DNA from: Mycobacterium heidelbergense
GTDB lineage: Bacteria; Actinomycetota; Actinomycetes; Mycobacteriales; Mycobacteriaceae
Length of the DNA stretch: 64,000 nucleotides
Reading direction: 5' to 3'
Assembly (NCBI RefSeq): GCF_010730745.1
Contig: NZ_AP022615.1
Coordinates: 4,986,577 to 5,050,576, forward strand
Both the position numbers and the translations under genes were made by a program. Under the pieces are notes generated by a model. The model was not told where the DNA came from, searched no databases, and saw nothing but the letters and a program-made list of their open reading frames with translations. How positions within the stretch are numbered: the stretch's first letter is position 1; each line of letters begins with the position of its first letter. Positions 50,644-61,130 of this stretch are shown piece after piece.

Positions 50644-51015
50644 CCGTGAAAGGTAACGTGTGCCCGACGGCGCGACGCGCCGTGGCCCGGACCTGGCCCG
50701 TGCCGCTGGGCCGCCCGGCCGCGAGTCGCCGCTTTCGCGGGCCGACCCGCGGAACTGAAAGTTGCCATTCGCGCTGATCGGCTTGGTTCGGTCTGCTATC
50801 TTCTAGCCACCATTGGGCACGTAACAGGTGCGACCCGATGGCAAGTCTTGGTTGGCTGCGCAAGAGGGATCAGCGAGGGCTCTGCGGCGGAACGCGCTGT
50901 ACCGCGACAGGCTCCGACCGCGGAGGTAAGTGCGACATTGGCAAAGGCACGGTAGAGCTCTCCCGAGTTCTATGAGTCCCCTGTGCGTAAGCGATGAGGC
51001 AAATAGGGAGGGAAT
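50644..51015. other. leader of the papA-like gene
   Basis: No gene supported. It lies between divergent echA12 and papA-like genes and must hold both promoters. A TATCTT hexamer at 50797-50802 suits a mycobacterial -10. The end carries AGGGAGG at 51005-51011, a strong ribosome site for the GTG at 51016. Confidence 0.45.
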
Positions 51016-52460
51016 GTGTTCGTCCCAGGAGAAGAGGCGTTCGGGGCCATCGACGACTGGGCGCCGGGTCCGGGTCGGTCATGTTTTGGCAGCCCTCGCC
51101 CGCCTCGCTGGCCAAAGTGCGCCAGGCCCCGGTAAGCGCCGTGCCGGCGAGCCATCAGCAGGCCCGGCACCTGCGCAATTTTTGTGACCACCTGAGCCGT
51201 GGGGCCGACATGTCGCGGCTTTGCATCGGCAGCTGGGACATGCCCGGCCACTGCGACATCCGGGTCCTGACGTACGTGATCAACGCGCATCTGCGCCGGC
51301 ACGACACGTATCACAGCTGGTTCGAGTTCACCGATGCCGACGAGATCCTCCGGCACACGATTCAAGATCCCGCCGACATTCGGTGCGTCCCGGTTAAGCA
51401 TGGCGAAATGACGCCGGCGGCCTGGCGCGAGCAGGTGTTGGCCACGCCGAGTCCCCTGCAGTGGGATTGCTTCCGTTTCGCCGTGATCCAGCGAGCGGAC
51501 AACTTCACCTTTTGTTTCATGATCGACCATCTCTACATCGACGCCCAGTTCATTGGCGCGATCGGCGGCGAGTTCTACCTGATGTACAACGCCTTGCTGG
51601 CAGGCGGAGCGCCCATCTCGCTCCCCGCCGCGGGCAGCTACGCGGAATATTGCGTCCGGCAACATCGGCACACGTCCGCCCTGACCCTGGACTCCCCGTC
51701 GATACGCGCGTGGATCGACTTCTTCGAGAAAAACGACGGAACGCTCCCCGAGTGCCCGGTGTCGCTCGGCGACGGATCGGGCTCCTGCGACTTGATGTTC
51801 GTGCAGGTGATGGACGAGCGGCAGACGGCCGAATTCGAGTCCGCGTGCCTGGCCGGGGGCGCCCGTTTCAGCGGCGGCGTGTTCGCGTGCGCCGCCCTCG
51901 CACAATACGAGTTGACCGGCGCCGAAACGTATTACGGGCTCGTCGCGCGCGATCTCCGCGACGAACCCGAGGACTTCACGACGATCGGCTGGTTCACCGG
52001 CTTTGTCCCGATCACCATTCCCGTCAACCCGTCGTCTTTCGGCGACACCGCCCGCGCGGCGCAGGAGTCGTTCGATTCGGGTAAAGACCTGGCGGACATC
52101 CCGTTCAATCGCGTCCTGGAACTGGCGCCGTGGCTGGGGATGCCGCAGGGGCGTGTTCCCCTGCTCTTTCACCTCGACGCCAGCAGCCCGCCCCTCTCCA
52201 CGATCGTCAAGTCCAACTGGAACGGGTCGAATTTAAAGATCTACCACGACGGCAGGGTTCCGGCCCGATTCGACTTACGGGTGAATCGGTACGAGAAGGA
52301 GACGCACGTCATCGTCTTCTATCCGAACAATCCGATCGCCCGCGAATCGGTCAGCCGGTATATCGCGACGCTGAAATCCCTCTTCGTCCAGGTCGCCGAG
52401 GGCCGTGGCGTGGCGGCACCGGTGCGCGAGGCCGCCCAGTTGCAACGGCAACTGGTCTGA
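51016..52460 (+). pseudogene. PapA-type acyltransferase, frameshifted near its N-terminus
   Basis: From GTG 51016 (strong AGGGAGG) the frame reads FGAIDDWAPGPG, the usual PapA start. A missing base at about 51075 shifts it. The remaining 460 residues are open to the stop and align with M. tuberculosis PapA1/2/3: FWQPSPASLAKVRQAP, INAHLRRHDTYHSWFEF, the HxxxD acyl-transfer motif as MIDHLYIDAQ, and TGWFTGFVPI. PapA enzymes load polyketide or fatty acyl groups onto trehalose and other lipids. If the shift is a sequencing error the gene is intact. Confidence 0.82.
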
Positions 52461-52811
52461 TCAGGCCTGCTCGGCCTGGGCCGCCTCGACGTCGAACGCC
52501 TTGACCTGCTGCACCAAGTCCTCCAGGGCCGCGGGCGGCAGGGCACCGGCCTGGTTGAACAGCAGCTTGCCCTTCTTGAAGGCCATCAACGTGGGGATGG
52601 ACCGGATCTGGGCGGCGGCCGCCAGCTGCGGCTCGGCTTCGGTGTCCACCTTGGCGTGCACGACGTCGGGGTGCTTCTCCGACGAGGCATGGAAGGTCGG
52701 TGCGAACTGACGGCAAGGTCCGCACCAGGAGGCCCAGAAGTCGACGAGGACGATGTCGTTGCCCTCGATGGTTTCGTTGAACTGATCGGTGGTGAGATCG
52801 CGTGTTGTCAC
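52461..52811 (-). CDS. trxB1: thioredoxin (TrxB1 family)
   Basis: 116 residues from GTG 52811, equivalent to M. tuberculosis Rv1471. The redox motif is FWASWCGPC (Cys30, Cys33), with the cis-Pro loop IRSIPTLM. Its stop abuts that of the papA-like gene. Reduces disulfides in the cytoplasm. Upstream codons to 52946 would collide with the divergent gene's promoter and are not part of the family. Confidence 0.92.
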   Translation of the reverse strand: MTTRDLTTDQFNETIEGNDIVLVDFWASWCGPCRQFAPTFHASSEKHPDVVHAKVDTEAEPQLAAAAQIRSIPTLMAFKKGKLLFNQAGALPPAALEDLVQQVKAFDVEAAQAEQA

Positions 52812-52839
52812 AACCGCCGCAACGTCGGGGACCGCCGCG

Positions 52840-53568
52840 ATGTTCCCGGGGGTTCGCGGATTCTTCCTAGCCGTGGTGGATGCTCGTGAGGCCCTCCTGC
52901 TGCCGCTCGCCGGTTTGGCGTTTCTCGATTCCCTCAAGCTCCTCAATGTGGGAATAGTCTTGGCGGTGATCTACAACGGCCGGCTGACCCGGCGATCGCC
53001 GGTTCCCGGCTCCCTGAGCTTCATCGCGGGCGTGTTTGCGATCACGGCCGTCTTCGGGATCCTCGCGGTGCTTGGTCTGAACGTCCTGGCCGGTGTCGTC
53101 GACGTCAGGATCACGCCGGCGATCCGATATCGGGGCGGCCTGCTGGTGGGGGCAGCGCTGATCGGTCTCGCCTGCCTCCCGTCGACCGCCCGAACGTCCG
53201 CGCCGGGTTGGGCGTTGGCCGCGACGCGGCAACGGGCATGGCTGCTCGGCTTCGTCGGAGCGGCAGTGGGTTTGGCGCAGGCTCCGACGGCGGTCCCCTA
53301 CCTCACCGGCCTGGCGATGCTCTCCGCGCTGAATCCCCGGCCGCCGATCTGGCCGTTGATCGTCCTCGGCTACTGCGCGGTGGCGCTATCGCCGCCGACG
53401 CTGATCCTCGCCCTGTCGACCCGACGAACTGTCCGAGCCAACCGCATACAGCGATGGCTCGTGCGCGTTCTGACCCGCTGCGGTCCGGCGACGCTGCGGA
53501 TCGTTCTTTTCGTCGTCGGCGTCGGGCTGGTCGTCGACGCCCTTGCCCACCACGGCGCGCTGTGGTGA
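52840..53568 (+). CDS. Gap/Sap-like integral membrane protein (GPL-addressing family)
   Basis: About 242 residues if started at ATG 52840; starts near 52873-52876 (GTG) are equally possible. Six hydrophobic segments. The LLPLAGLAFLDSLKLLNVGIVLAVIYNGRL start followed by SPVPGSLSFIAGVFAITAVFG is the pattern of Gap (needed to export glycopeptidolipids) and Sap (sulfolipid-1 addressing protein). Its place next to a papA-like gene and a lipid methyltransferase supports a role in surface-lipid transport. Confidence 0.68.
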   Translation: MFPGVRGFFLAVVDAREALLLPLAGLAFLDSLKLLNVGIVLAVIYNGRLTRRSPVPGSLSFIAGVFAITAVFGILAVLGLNVLAGVVDVRITPAIRYRGGLLVGAALIGLACLPSTARTSAPGWALAATRQRAWLLGFVGAAVGLAQAPTAVPYLTGLAMLSALNPRPPIWPLIVLGYCAVALSPPTLILALSTRRTVRANRIQRWLVRVLTRCGPATLRIVLFVVGVGLVVDALAHHGALW

Positions 53569-53641
53569 CGCGGCCTCAAAACCGCTCATGCTCCGGGCTT
53601 TCGTTGGCCCGCGGCCCGGGTGATGGGGGCCGCTATACTTC

Positions 53642-54465
53642 GTGCCCGTGCCCATCGCCGACCGCCTGCTTAAAAAGTATTGGTACCCGCTGGTATACAG
53701 CGCACCGGTCTCGCGGCTCGCGCAGCACGCGTGGTACCCGATATCAACGCGCCTGATGGCACGCGACGAATTGGTGTTCATGAATTGGGCCTACGAGGAA
53801 GATCCGCCCATGGCCCTGCCGCTGGAGCCCGCCGACGAGCACAACCGGTTCTACATCCAGCTCTACAGCCGCGTCGCGACGCAGGCCGACCTCACCGGTA
53901 AGCGGGTGCTGGAGGTCGGTTGCGGCCACGGCGGCGGAGCGTCGTACCTCGCGCGCACGTTGCGCCCGGCGTCCTATACGGGTCTGGACTTGAACTCGGC
54001 GGGCATCGACTTCTGCCGGAACAGACACAAGGTGCCCGGCCTCGAATTCGTGCAGGGCAACGCCGAGGACCTTCCTTCGGCGCCGAATCCTTCGACGCGG
54101 TGATCAATGTCGAATCGTCACACCTCTATGCGCGGTTTCCGCGTTTCCTCGCCGAAGTCGCGCGCGTGCTGCGCCCGGGCGGCCATTTCCTGTACACGGA
54201 TGTCCGCAAGCGCGACCTTGTCGCCGAGTGGGAGGCGGCGCTCGAGGAGGCCCCGCTTCGGCGCCTTTCGCAGCAGGCCATCGACGCGGAGGTCATGCGC
54301 GGGCTGGAGAAGACGCAGCGAATGATGGGTCTGGTCAGCCACCGCGCGCCACTCATGCTGCGGGGCATTGCCCGGCGCATCGACCGCATGCAAACCTCGA
54401 CGTTTTATCACGCGCTGCGCAGCGGGGACTATTCCTACCGGCTGTACTCGTTCGTCAAGGACTGA
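53642..54465 (+). pseudogene. lipid O-methyltransferase (Rv2952-like), one frameshift
   Basis: The protein aligns over its whole length with M. tuberculosis Rv2952, which methylates phthiotriol and phenolphthiotriol dimycocerosates: FMNWAYEEDPPMALPLE, the SAM loop VLEVGCGHGGGASYL, LRPASYTGLDLN, VARVLRPGGHF and the C-terminal YRLYSFVKD. A missing C at about 54073 (CTTCCTTC where CTTCCCTTC is expected) splits it after residue 147. The ATG/GTG choice at 53642 or 53648 is open. Repairing one base gives about 274 residues. Confidence 0.82.
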
Positions 54466-54555
54466 GGCGCGCCGCCGGCCGTTTGGCCGCCCCACCCGAG
54501 GTTACGGTTGCGTACGTTTTCTCGCCTCCGACAGACTGAGGCGAGGGATCCGTCG

Positions 54556-56399
54556 GTGAAGGGAATCGCCTTGGGCCACTACATCGCCAACGTCCGCGAT
54601 CTCGCGTTCAACATCTTCGAAGTTCTCGATGTAGGCGCCGTCCTCGGCGCCGGACGCTACGGCGACCTCGACGAGGACACGGTCCGAACGATCCTGGCCG
54701 AAGCCGCTCGGCTGGCCGAGGGTCCGGTGGCCGAATCCTTCGCCTTCGCCGACCGCAACCCGCCGGTGTTCGACGCCGCCGAGCACACGATCAGCGTGCC
54801 CGACGAGTTGGCCAAAACGGTGCACGCGATCAAGGAGGCCGGGTGGTGGCGGCTGGGCCTGGCCGAGGAGATCGGCGGCATGCCCGCGCCGCCGCCGCTG
54901 GTCTGGGCGGTCAACGAAATGATCATCTGCGCCAACCCTTCTGCCAACTTCTTCTGCCTAGGCCCCTGGCCCAGGCGCTGTATGTCGAGGGCAACGAAGA
55001 GCAGCGGCGGTGGGCGGCGGCGGCCGTGGAGCGCGGTTGGCAGGCCACCATGGTGCTCACCGAGCCCGACGCCGGATCCGACGTCGGCGCCGGCCGCGCC
55101 AAGGCCGTCGAACAACCCGACGGCACCTGGCACATCGAGGGCGTCAAGCGATTCATCTCCGGTGGAGACGTGGGCGAGACCGCCGAGAACATCTTCCACC
55201 TGGTGCTGGCCCGGCCGGAGGGCGCCGGGCCAGGCACCAAGGCTGAGCCTGTTCTACGTGCCCCAGTACCTGTTCGACCCCGAGACGTTCGAACTCGGTT
55301 CCCGCAACGGGTTTCGCCACCGGCCTGGAACACAAGATGGGCATCAAGTCGTCGCCGACCTGCGAATTGACGTTCGGCGACGGCGATGTCCCGGCCGTCG
55401 GCTACCTGGTCGGCGACGCACAACGGGATCGCGCAGATGTTCACCGTCATCGAGCAGGCGCGCATGACGATCGGCGTGAAGGCCGCCGGCACCCTGTCCA
55501 CGGGCTACCTGAACGCGCTGGCCTTCGCCAAGGAGCGGGTGCAGGGCGCCGACCTCACCCAGATGGCCGACAAGACCGCGCCGCGGGTGACGATCATCCA
55601 CCACCCCGATGTGCGTCGCAGCCTGATGACGCAGAAGGCGTACGCCGAGGGTCTGCGGGCGCTCTACATGTACGCCGCCGCGCATCAGGACGACGAAGTG
55701 GCGCAACGGGTTTCGGGCGCGGATCACGACATGGCGCACCGCCTCGACGACCTGTTGCTGCCGATCGTCAAGGGGGTGAGCTCGGAGCGGGCCTACGAGA
55801 CCCTGACCGAATCGCTGCAGACGCTGGGCGGCTCCGGCTTTCTGGTCGACTATCCGCTCGAGCAGTACATCCGCGATTCCAAGATCGATTCGCTGTACGA
55901 GGGCACCACCGCCATCCAGGCGCTGGACTTCTTCTTCCGCAAGATCGTCCGCGACCGCGGCCAGGCGCTGCAGTTCTTGGTGGCGCAGATCAGCGCCACC
56001 CTCGACGCCTGCGACGAGGCGCTGCGACCGCAAGCCGACCTGGTGCAGACCGCGCTCGACGACGTCACCGCGATGACGGCCGCGCTGACCGGATACCTGA
56101 TGTCGGCCACCCAGCACCCGACGGAGATCTACAAGGTGGGGCTGGGATCGGTGCGCTATCTGCTCGCGGTCGGCGACCTGATCATCGGCTGGCGGTTGCT
56201 GGTACAGGCCGGCATCGCCCATGCCGCGCTGGCGGACGCGCCGAGCGGCGGTTCTGCGGGCGACGAACACTTCTACCGGGGCAAGATCGCGACCGCGTCG
56301 TTCTTCGCCAGGAATGTCCTGCCGAAGCTGGCGGCGCAGCGCAGGGTCATCGAATCCCTCGACGACGACATCATGCGCGTCTCCGAAGAGGCCTTCTGA
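54556..56399 (+). pseudogene. FadE acyl-CoA dehydrogenase (fadE15/fadE5 type), four frameshifts
   Basis: About 614 residues when frames are joined: GHYIANVRDLAFNIFEVL, TMVLTEPDAGSDVGAGRAKA (FAD/substrate loop), GTWHIEGVKRFIS, IAQMFTVIEQARM and YEGTTAIQALDFFFRK. Shifts fall near 54963, 55241, 55311 and 55420; each is explained by loss of 1-2 bases in C, G, GT or CA runs. The family oxidises long or branched acyl-CoA. M. tuberculosis has fadE15 (Rv1467c) at this syntenic place. Confidence 0.85.
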
Positions 56400-56620
56400 C
56401 AGGTCATTACGCACACGGCCTGGTGGTCACATTCGTCACGTGCGTCCCGGCGTCGCGGGCACACATGCCTTCGTGCCCGCCTCAGCGCGACAGCCAGCCG
56501 CGTTTGTCGCTCGTAAGCGGGCAAAGAGGTATGTGATCTGTTTTGGCTTGGGGTTTGGGGTTGGTGGTGGGTTGTGTTGGGTGGTCGGGGGTTGTCGTAC
56601 CTGGCTGTGATGATGGGGTT

Positions 56621-57165
56621 ATGTCTTCGATCGTGTCGCCTGCCACGGTGATGAGTCCTGCCGAGCGCCTTGAGGTGTTGTTTGAGGAGTTGGCCCAGTT
56701 GGCGGGTCAGCGTAATGCGATTGATGGGCGCATCGTGGAGATCGTCGCCGAGTTGGACTGCGACGAGCTGTGCGGGATTACCGGTGCGCGGTCGGTGGCG
56801 GCGTTGGTGGCCTGGAAACTCGGCGTGTCGGCGGCCAACGCGCACACAATCAGTACTGTGGCGCACCGGGTGGAGGCGTTTCCGCTGCGCGGCGGGTATG
56901 CGGGAGGTCGGCTGTCGCTAGATCAGGTCGGTGTCATCGCGGCGCGCGCCGGTGCGGGATCAGATGAGCATTACGCGCAGCTGGCCGCGGTCGCCACGGT
57001 TAATCAGTTGCGCACCGCGGTCTCGTTAGAACCGCGCCCCGAACCCGCGCCGACCGGCACCGGCGGCTTCGATCACCAAGACCGGTAGTGAGGAGTTCAG
57101 CTGTTGGCGGATCACGCTTCCGCGTCTGGATGCGGCGACGTTCGAGGCGGCCCTGGCTGCCCGAC
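56621..57165 (+). pseudogene. DUF222 / 13E12-repeat protein, truncated and frameshifted
   Basis: Starts at ATG 56621 with LEVLFEELAQLAGQRNAIDGR and GARSVAALVAWKLGVSAANAH, typical of the 13E12 repeat family of mycobacterial HNH nucleases. A frameshift near 57035-57060 moves the reading to SITKTGSEEFSCWRITLPRL and DAATFEAALAAR. The remaining two thirds, including the HNH site, are absent. The break at about 57165 joins unrelated sequence. Confidence 0.75.
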
Positions 57166-57208
57166 GATTGGTTCTACCCGCTGGAGCTGTGCCTGACCTG
57201 TGGGTGAC

Positions 57209-57232
57209 TTGCGTTGGCTCTTGCGTTGGCTC
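57209..57232. repeat. 12-bp perfect tandem repeat at a junction
   Basis: TTGCGTTGGCTC occurs twice in tandem between the truncated DUF222 gene and the truncated helicase. Confidence 0.7.
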
Positions 57233-57276
57233 ACGCGTGTGCGCGGCGCGGAGAACCAATGGGCGACTTGTCAATG

Positions 57277-57296
57277 TGATAGCACATGCGCTAGCA
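57277..57296. repeat. near-palindrome at the junction
   Basis: TGATAGCACATGCGCTAGCA matches its own complement at 16 of 20 positions and resembles the TGATAGCGCATCCGATAGCA string (complement) inside the 107-bp repeats at 11.6 and 12.6 kb. It could mark a recombination scar or an old operator. Confidence 0.45.
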
Positions 57297-57309
57297 ACTT
57301 CTGGGATCA

Positions 57310-59329
57310 CCACATGGTTCCGTTCGCGCCATCATCGCAACACCGGAAGCGCTAGTCGGTTTGCTTGGCGCACATCCCGAGATCGCCTCCGAAATATCGC
57401 TCGTAGTGTGCGACGAGGGGCACCTCCTCGCCGACGACTCGCGCGGCGTAAGTCTCGAACTCCTGTTAGCGGGCTGCGCGCCCGAGAATCTGCACCTCGA
57501 ATCGTGTTTGTGTCAGCCATCGTTCCCAACGTTGAGGAAATCAACGCCTGGCTCGGCGGCAACGACGACACCGTGGTGCGCAGTACGTACAGGCCCGCGA
57601 TCGCCGAGTACGCCGTGCTGCGGCCAACCGGCAAGGGAAAAGGCCGGACCGTAGGTCTCGAGTTCCAGGAACCTACGACTTCAGTTCCGGCACACACGCT
57701 TCCAGGTTTCCTAGCCGCGACGGATTTTGAGTTCATAAACCCGTCCACGCCGAACCAATACCTACGACTACAGCTCAAAGACACAAGCGATCGCTACGGC
57801 GCGCAAAGCACTCGCTATGGGTACAGTGGCTGTCTTCGCAGCGACCAAGACCGGCAAACAAGGCGTCATCGGGCTTGCAGAAGAACTTCTGAAGCAGATC
57901 GCCAGCCAAGTGCCGCTCCCGAATCCCCTTGAAGCCATTGAGGATTCCGAAAACCTCGCCGACGCAGTCGAGTACTTCGCTCAGGAATTCGGCTCAGACT
58001 GGACAGGAACTCGAGCCCTTCAGGCCGGGGTCGTCGTCCACCACGGGACCTCCCCAAGAGACCCGAGAGGTGCTTGAAGAGCTGCTGGCGGAAGGGTATT
58101 CCGCAATGGTGCTCTGCACCAGCACCCTGGCGGAAGGCGTCAATCTTCCCATCCGCACCCTAGTCCTCTATTCAGTAACCCGCGGATCCGCGTCCGGAGA
58201 ATCTACTCCGATGCTCGCGCGCGACATCAAAAACCTCGTGGGCCGCGCAGGACGTGCCGGAAGCTCAACAAGAGGCCTGGTCATTTGCGCTAACGATGGC
58301 CAATGGATACACATCCAACCTGTAGCACGGAACGCGCCGGGCGAGCCGGTCGCCGGAGCCCTCATCGAGCTGCTACGGCAGTTGCAGTCCGCGCTAGCCA
58401 GACAGGCCGGTGACTTGAATAATGAAGCGTTAGAAGGAACTCCCGAACTGCTCTCTCTGGTTGACGGAATCGACTCCGCACTAATCGAGCTAATCCACGA
58501 AGAAATCGGCGACGAAGAGTTCGCCGCCATCGCCACAACACTTGCGGCACAAACCTTCGCCGCACAACAGGCAGACCCGCTGCAGAGGGACCTGCTCAGA
58601 CGTGTGTTCCAGGCGCGGGCATCCCGACTATTGGGAATGCGAGCCTCGGGGCGACTCGCGTGGATCCAGGAGACCGGGGCGAGACCGCGTTTGGTCGATT
58701 CAGTCATCGCAGATCTGTATCCGAGGTACGCGGGCTGGCTGACGGTCGGTTCGCCGCTGGATGACGGGCTGCTTGATGCGACGCTGAACTGGGCCTTTGA
58801 GCAAACAGGTTTTGAAGACATCGTCACTTCCGCGTTTGGCCAGGCAGACATTGCCGAACCCCATGACGTTCTTCGGTCCATTATCGCCGCGTGGCTGGAA
58901 GGTCGCCGCTATGTTGAGATTGCCGAGAGCTCTGCGCTCACGGTGGACCAACTACTGCGTATCCACACCCGAGTTGTGTTGTTTGACTTCGTCACATTAG
59001 TCGAACAAGCGCTCGCAGTCCTTCAGTATCACCTCGCCCAGCAGGGTGAGGTGATGTCGCCGACAGCTGCAGCGTTCGCTGATCATCTTCGGTATGGGGT
59101 GCCCACCCAAACTGCGCGAGATCTGATGGCGAGAGGATTGCGCCATCGCGTAGCGGCTGTCGCGTTAGGAGCAGAGTCCGCGTTCACGTCCAACGCCAAC
59201 ATCTTCGTCACGCCTGAATCGATCGCGCGAGAACTTCTTCAAGACACCGATTTGTGGTCGTCACGTCTCGGGACACTTGTTTACCAAAGAACCGTCTATG
59301 ACGTGCGAACAGACCGGCCGGCGACCTAA
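57310..59329 (+). pseudogene. Ski2-like DEAD/DEAH helicase, N-terminus missing, frameshifted
   Basis: The sequence begins at motif Ib (IIATPEAL) and continues with motif II VVCDEGHLL, motif III FVSAIV, a VVHHG segment, motif V STLAEGVNLPIRTLVL and motif VI LVGRAGRAG. About 380 residues of a helical C-domain follow. Walker A is absent, so the 5' part is lost at the junction near 57310. Shifts are needed near 57500, 57785 and 58045, the last explained by one G and one C missing. From 57929 on the frame is open to the stop. The family includes RNA/DNA helicases of defence and repair. Confidence 0.75.
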
Positions 59330-59514
59330 GGTTTCACCATGTCGGCCTAGACTCCGCCGTCGAAGTCACACGTCAGGGGTCGTGACGCACGTCGGACGCG
59401 GCGTGCACAACAGGGGCGTCTATCGAAAATCGGCCCCTGACGCAGGCGGGCCGGGGATGCCTGTCCACTTCCGGACCCGCCCTCCCGGGATTACACCCCG
59501 TACGATGTCAAGTT
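59330..59514. other. convergent spacer
   Basis: The tails of the helicase and the metallopeptidase gene face each other. CGTCAGGGG at 59371-59379 and its complement at 59434-59442 could pair over a 54-base loop, which is too long for a convincing terminator. Confidence 0.35.
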
Positions 59515-60488
59515 CTAGACTGCGCGTAGTCGACGATTCCAATCCACAAGCGAGGCAAGGTGCTTGGCATTCACGCCGAGCTTCTTCGCGACGGCGGCGA
59601 CACCGCCGTTCACATCGACCAGGCGGCCGAACAGGCTGCCCGCAACCGGTTCGATCTCTCCGGGCTCGCGCGCCACTTCGACATCTGGATCTGCAGCGCT
59701 CGGTACCGTGAGTCGTCGATGTAGTCCAGTTCGTGAGCGCGATAGATGATCGCGGCAGCGGACATGCCCCACGACCCCTTTAGGCTGATGAAGTGCCTTA
59801 ATGTGGGCTTGTCAACCATGGCTGCGTCGAAGTCGTCGCGCGGGAACAGCAGGGTACCCGCGAATCGGTTGGCTTCGCTCTCTGTGGTGTCGTGGCGCCG
59901 GCTGTGGAACATCAGGTGTCCGCACTCGTGGCCTACAGTGATCCTGAATCGGTCGCCGGTGACGAACGGGTCCGTGCCAATGACCGGGATACCGTTCACC
60001 CATGACGACAGTCCGTCGAGGCCGGGGAGATGGGGTATCGGCACTAGACAGACGCCCGCGCGCTCGACGGCCGCGGTGAGGTTACGTATGGGACCGTTAT
60101 CCTCTTGGCCGAGCAAGGCGCGGAATTCGCCGCTCAATTCATCGATTTCGTTGAGGTCCGACGTGCTGGGGACGCGCTGTAGCAGCACGCGGGGGGCGTT
60201 CGGCGTGACATCGAGCAGTTCTCCAAACACTTCACCGGCGAGACGGAGAAGCTCTTTGGCGCGTTTCTTCGCGGCGACGGCGGTGGAGGCGCGGGCGCGG
60301 TGGATGGGCTCCGACATGTCTGGCAGGGTGAGGCGGCGTGGGTCGTATCCGATAGCGGTCAGATCGCCGTTGAATGGGCGTCGCCCGCTTTCAATCGCCG
60401 AGACCATCGGCACCGACAGGCCGACCAGGCCGGCCAGGTCGGCTTGGTTGAGCCCCTCAATGTCTCGAAATGCTCGCAGCCGGTTCAC
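59515..60488 (-). pseudogene. XRE regulator fused to ImmA/IrrE metallopeptidase, one frameshift
   Basis: Starts at GTG 60488, overlapping the previous stop by 4 bases. The N-terminal helix-turn-helix is LRAFRDIEGLNQADLAGLVG and LSVPMVSAIESG. The zinc-peptidase domain has VGHECGHLMFH and a downstream Glu-rich SEANRFAGTLLFPRDDF, the ImmA/IrrE arrangement. A missing C near 59670 shifts the frame. The expected tail (PGEIEPVAGSLFGRLVDVNG, ending WNRRLRAV) follows in the next frame to 59515. Such proteins cleave a repressor to switch genes on in mobile elements and toxin systems. Confidence 0.8.
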
Positions 60489-60826
60489 TGCGGTTCGCCA
60501 CCCGCTTCGATATCGGGGTTGCCCAGGTCGTCGAACGCGTCGATCTGACCTTGGTCGAACTTTCTGGAGGCGGCCGGGAGATCTTCGAATCGCCAAAAGC
60601 TGATCGCATGCATTTCGCCGCTGGGGATGAGGCGCTTCGACTTGTTGGTGTGGGTCGTGGCGGACTGCCACAGCGACAGTCCTGGCTTGTCGAACCGGTA
60701 GATCAACAGACCGACGTCGACCTTTGGCTTGATGTCGAACAGAGTCCATTCGGTGTGCGACTTCTCGATCGACACGGCCGACATACTGCGCAGCAAGAAG
60801 GTCTTCTTGATTTCGTTGTCGGTCAC
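60485..60826 (-). CDS. unknown small protein of the XRE-ImmA operon
   Basis: 113 residues from GTG 60826, which overlaps the upstream stop by 4 bases; its own stop overlaps the next start likewise. It contains HTEWTLFDIKPKVDVGLLIYRFDK, LSLWQSATTHTNKSKRLIP and HAISFWRFEDLP. The pattern suggests a compact beta-rich fold, with no Cys and no signal. Unrecognised. The tight overlaps show it is translated together with the metallopeptidase, as a likely partner or substrate. Confidence 0.72.
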   Translation of the reverse strand: MTDNEIKKTFLLRSMSAVSIEKSHTEWTLFDIKPKVDVGLLIYRFDKPGLSLWQSATTHTNKSKRLIPSGEMHAISFWRFEDLPAASRKFDQGQIDAFDDLGNPDIEAGGEPQ

Positions 60827-61038
60827 CTGGACCCGCCAAACTCGACGTACTCCTTGTGGAGTTCGTAGCGCTCGGAGTCGCCGATCTGGGCCTGCACCAC
60901 AGACCGTAGATGGTGTGCCTTGGCGAGCATCGTGGGCGGAATGTCCCACTCGGACTTGAACTTCCGGCTGTAATCGGCGGTAGCGAGGTACCCCGACATC
61001 ATGATGTGGGCGAATTCATCGAGGTCAGAAGCCTGCAT
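60823..61038 (-). CDS. unknown 71-residue protein, first gene of the XRE-ImmA operon
   Basis: Starts at ATG 61038 just downstream of the palindromic operator at 61048-61084. Sequence is helical and mixed-charge: DLDEFAHIMMSGYLATADYSRKF, then PPTMLAKAHHLRSVVQAQIG and ERYELHKEYVEFGGSR. No recognised domain. It overlaps the next gene by 4 bases. Confidence 0.68.
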   Translation of the reverse strand: MQASDLDEFAHIMMSGYLATADYSRKFKSEWDIPPTMLAKAHHLRSVVQAQIGDSERYELHKEYVEFGGSR

Positions 61039-61047
61039 GGCCGAAAT

Positions 61048-61084
61048 GCTACATTCGATGTAGAAATTTTACAAGGAATGTAGC
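61048..61084. promoter_or_regulatory. nested palindromic operator
   Basis: Outer arms GCTACATTC (61048-61056) and GAATGTAGC (61076-61084) are perfect inverted repeats. Between them TGTAGAAATTTTACA (61059-61073) is a second palindrome, 13 of 15 symmetrical. The site is AT-rich and lies 10-46 bases before the first gene of the operon, so it is a good candidate operator for the XRE protein encoded third. Confidence 0.7.
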
Positions 61085-61130
61085 AATCCGGACTCCTCGG
61101 CGTGTCGCCATCCGGTCCGAATTTCGGAGT

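Noticed and set aside
59371..59442. inverted repeat CGTCAGGGG / CCCCTGACG as terminator
   Set aside because: The loop would be 54 bases and there is no T-tract, so pairing in a transcript is not convincing.
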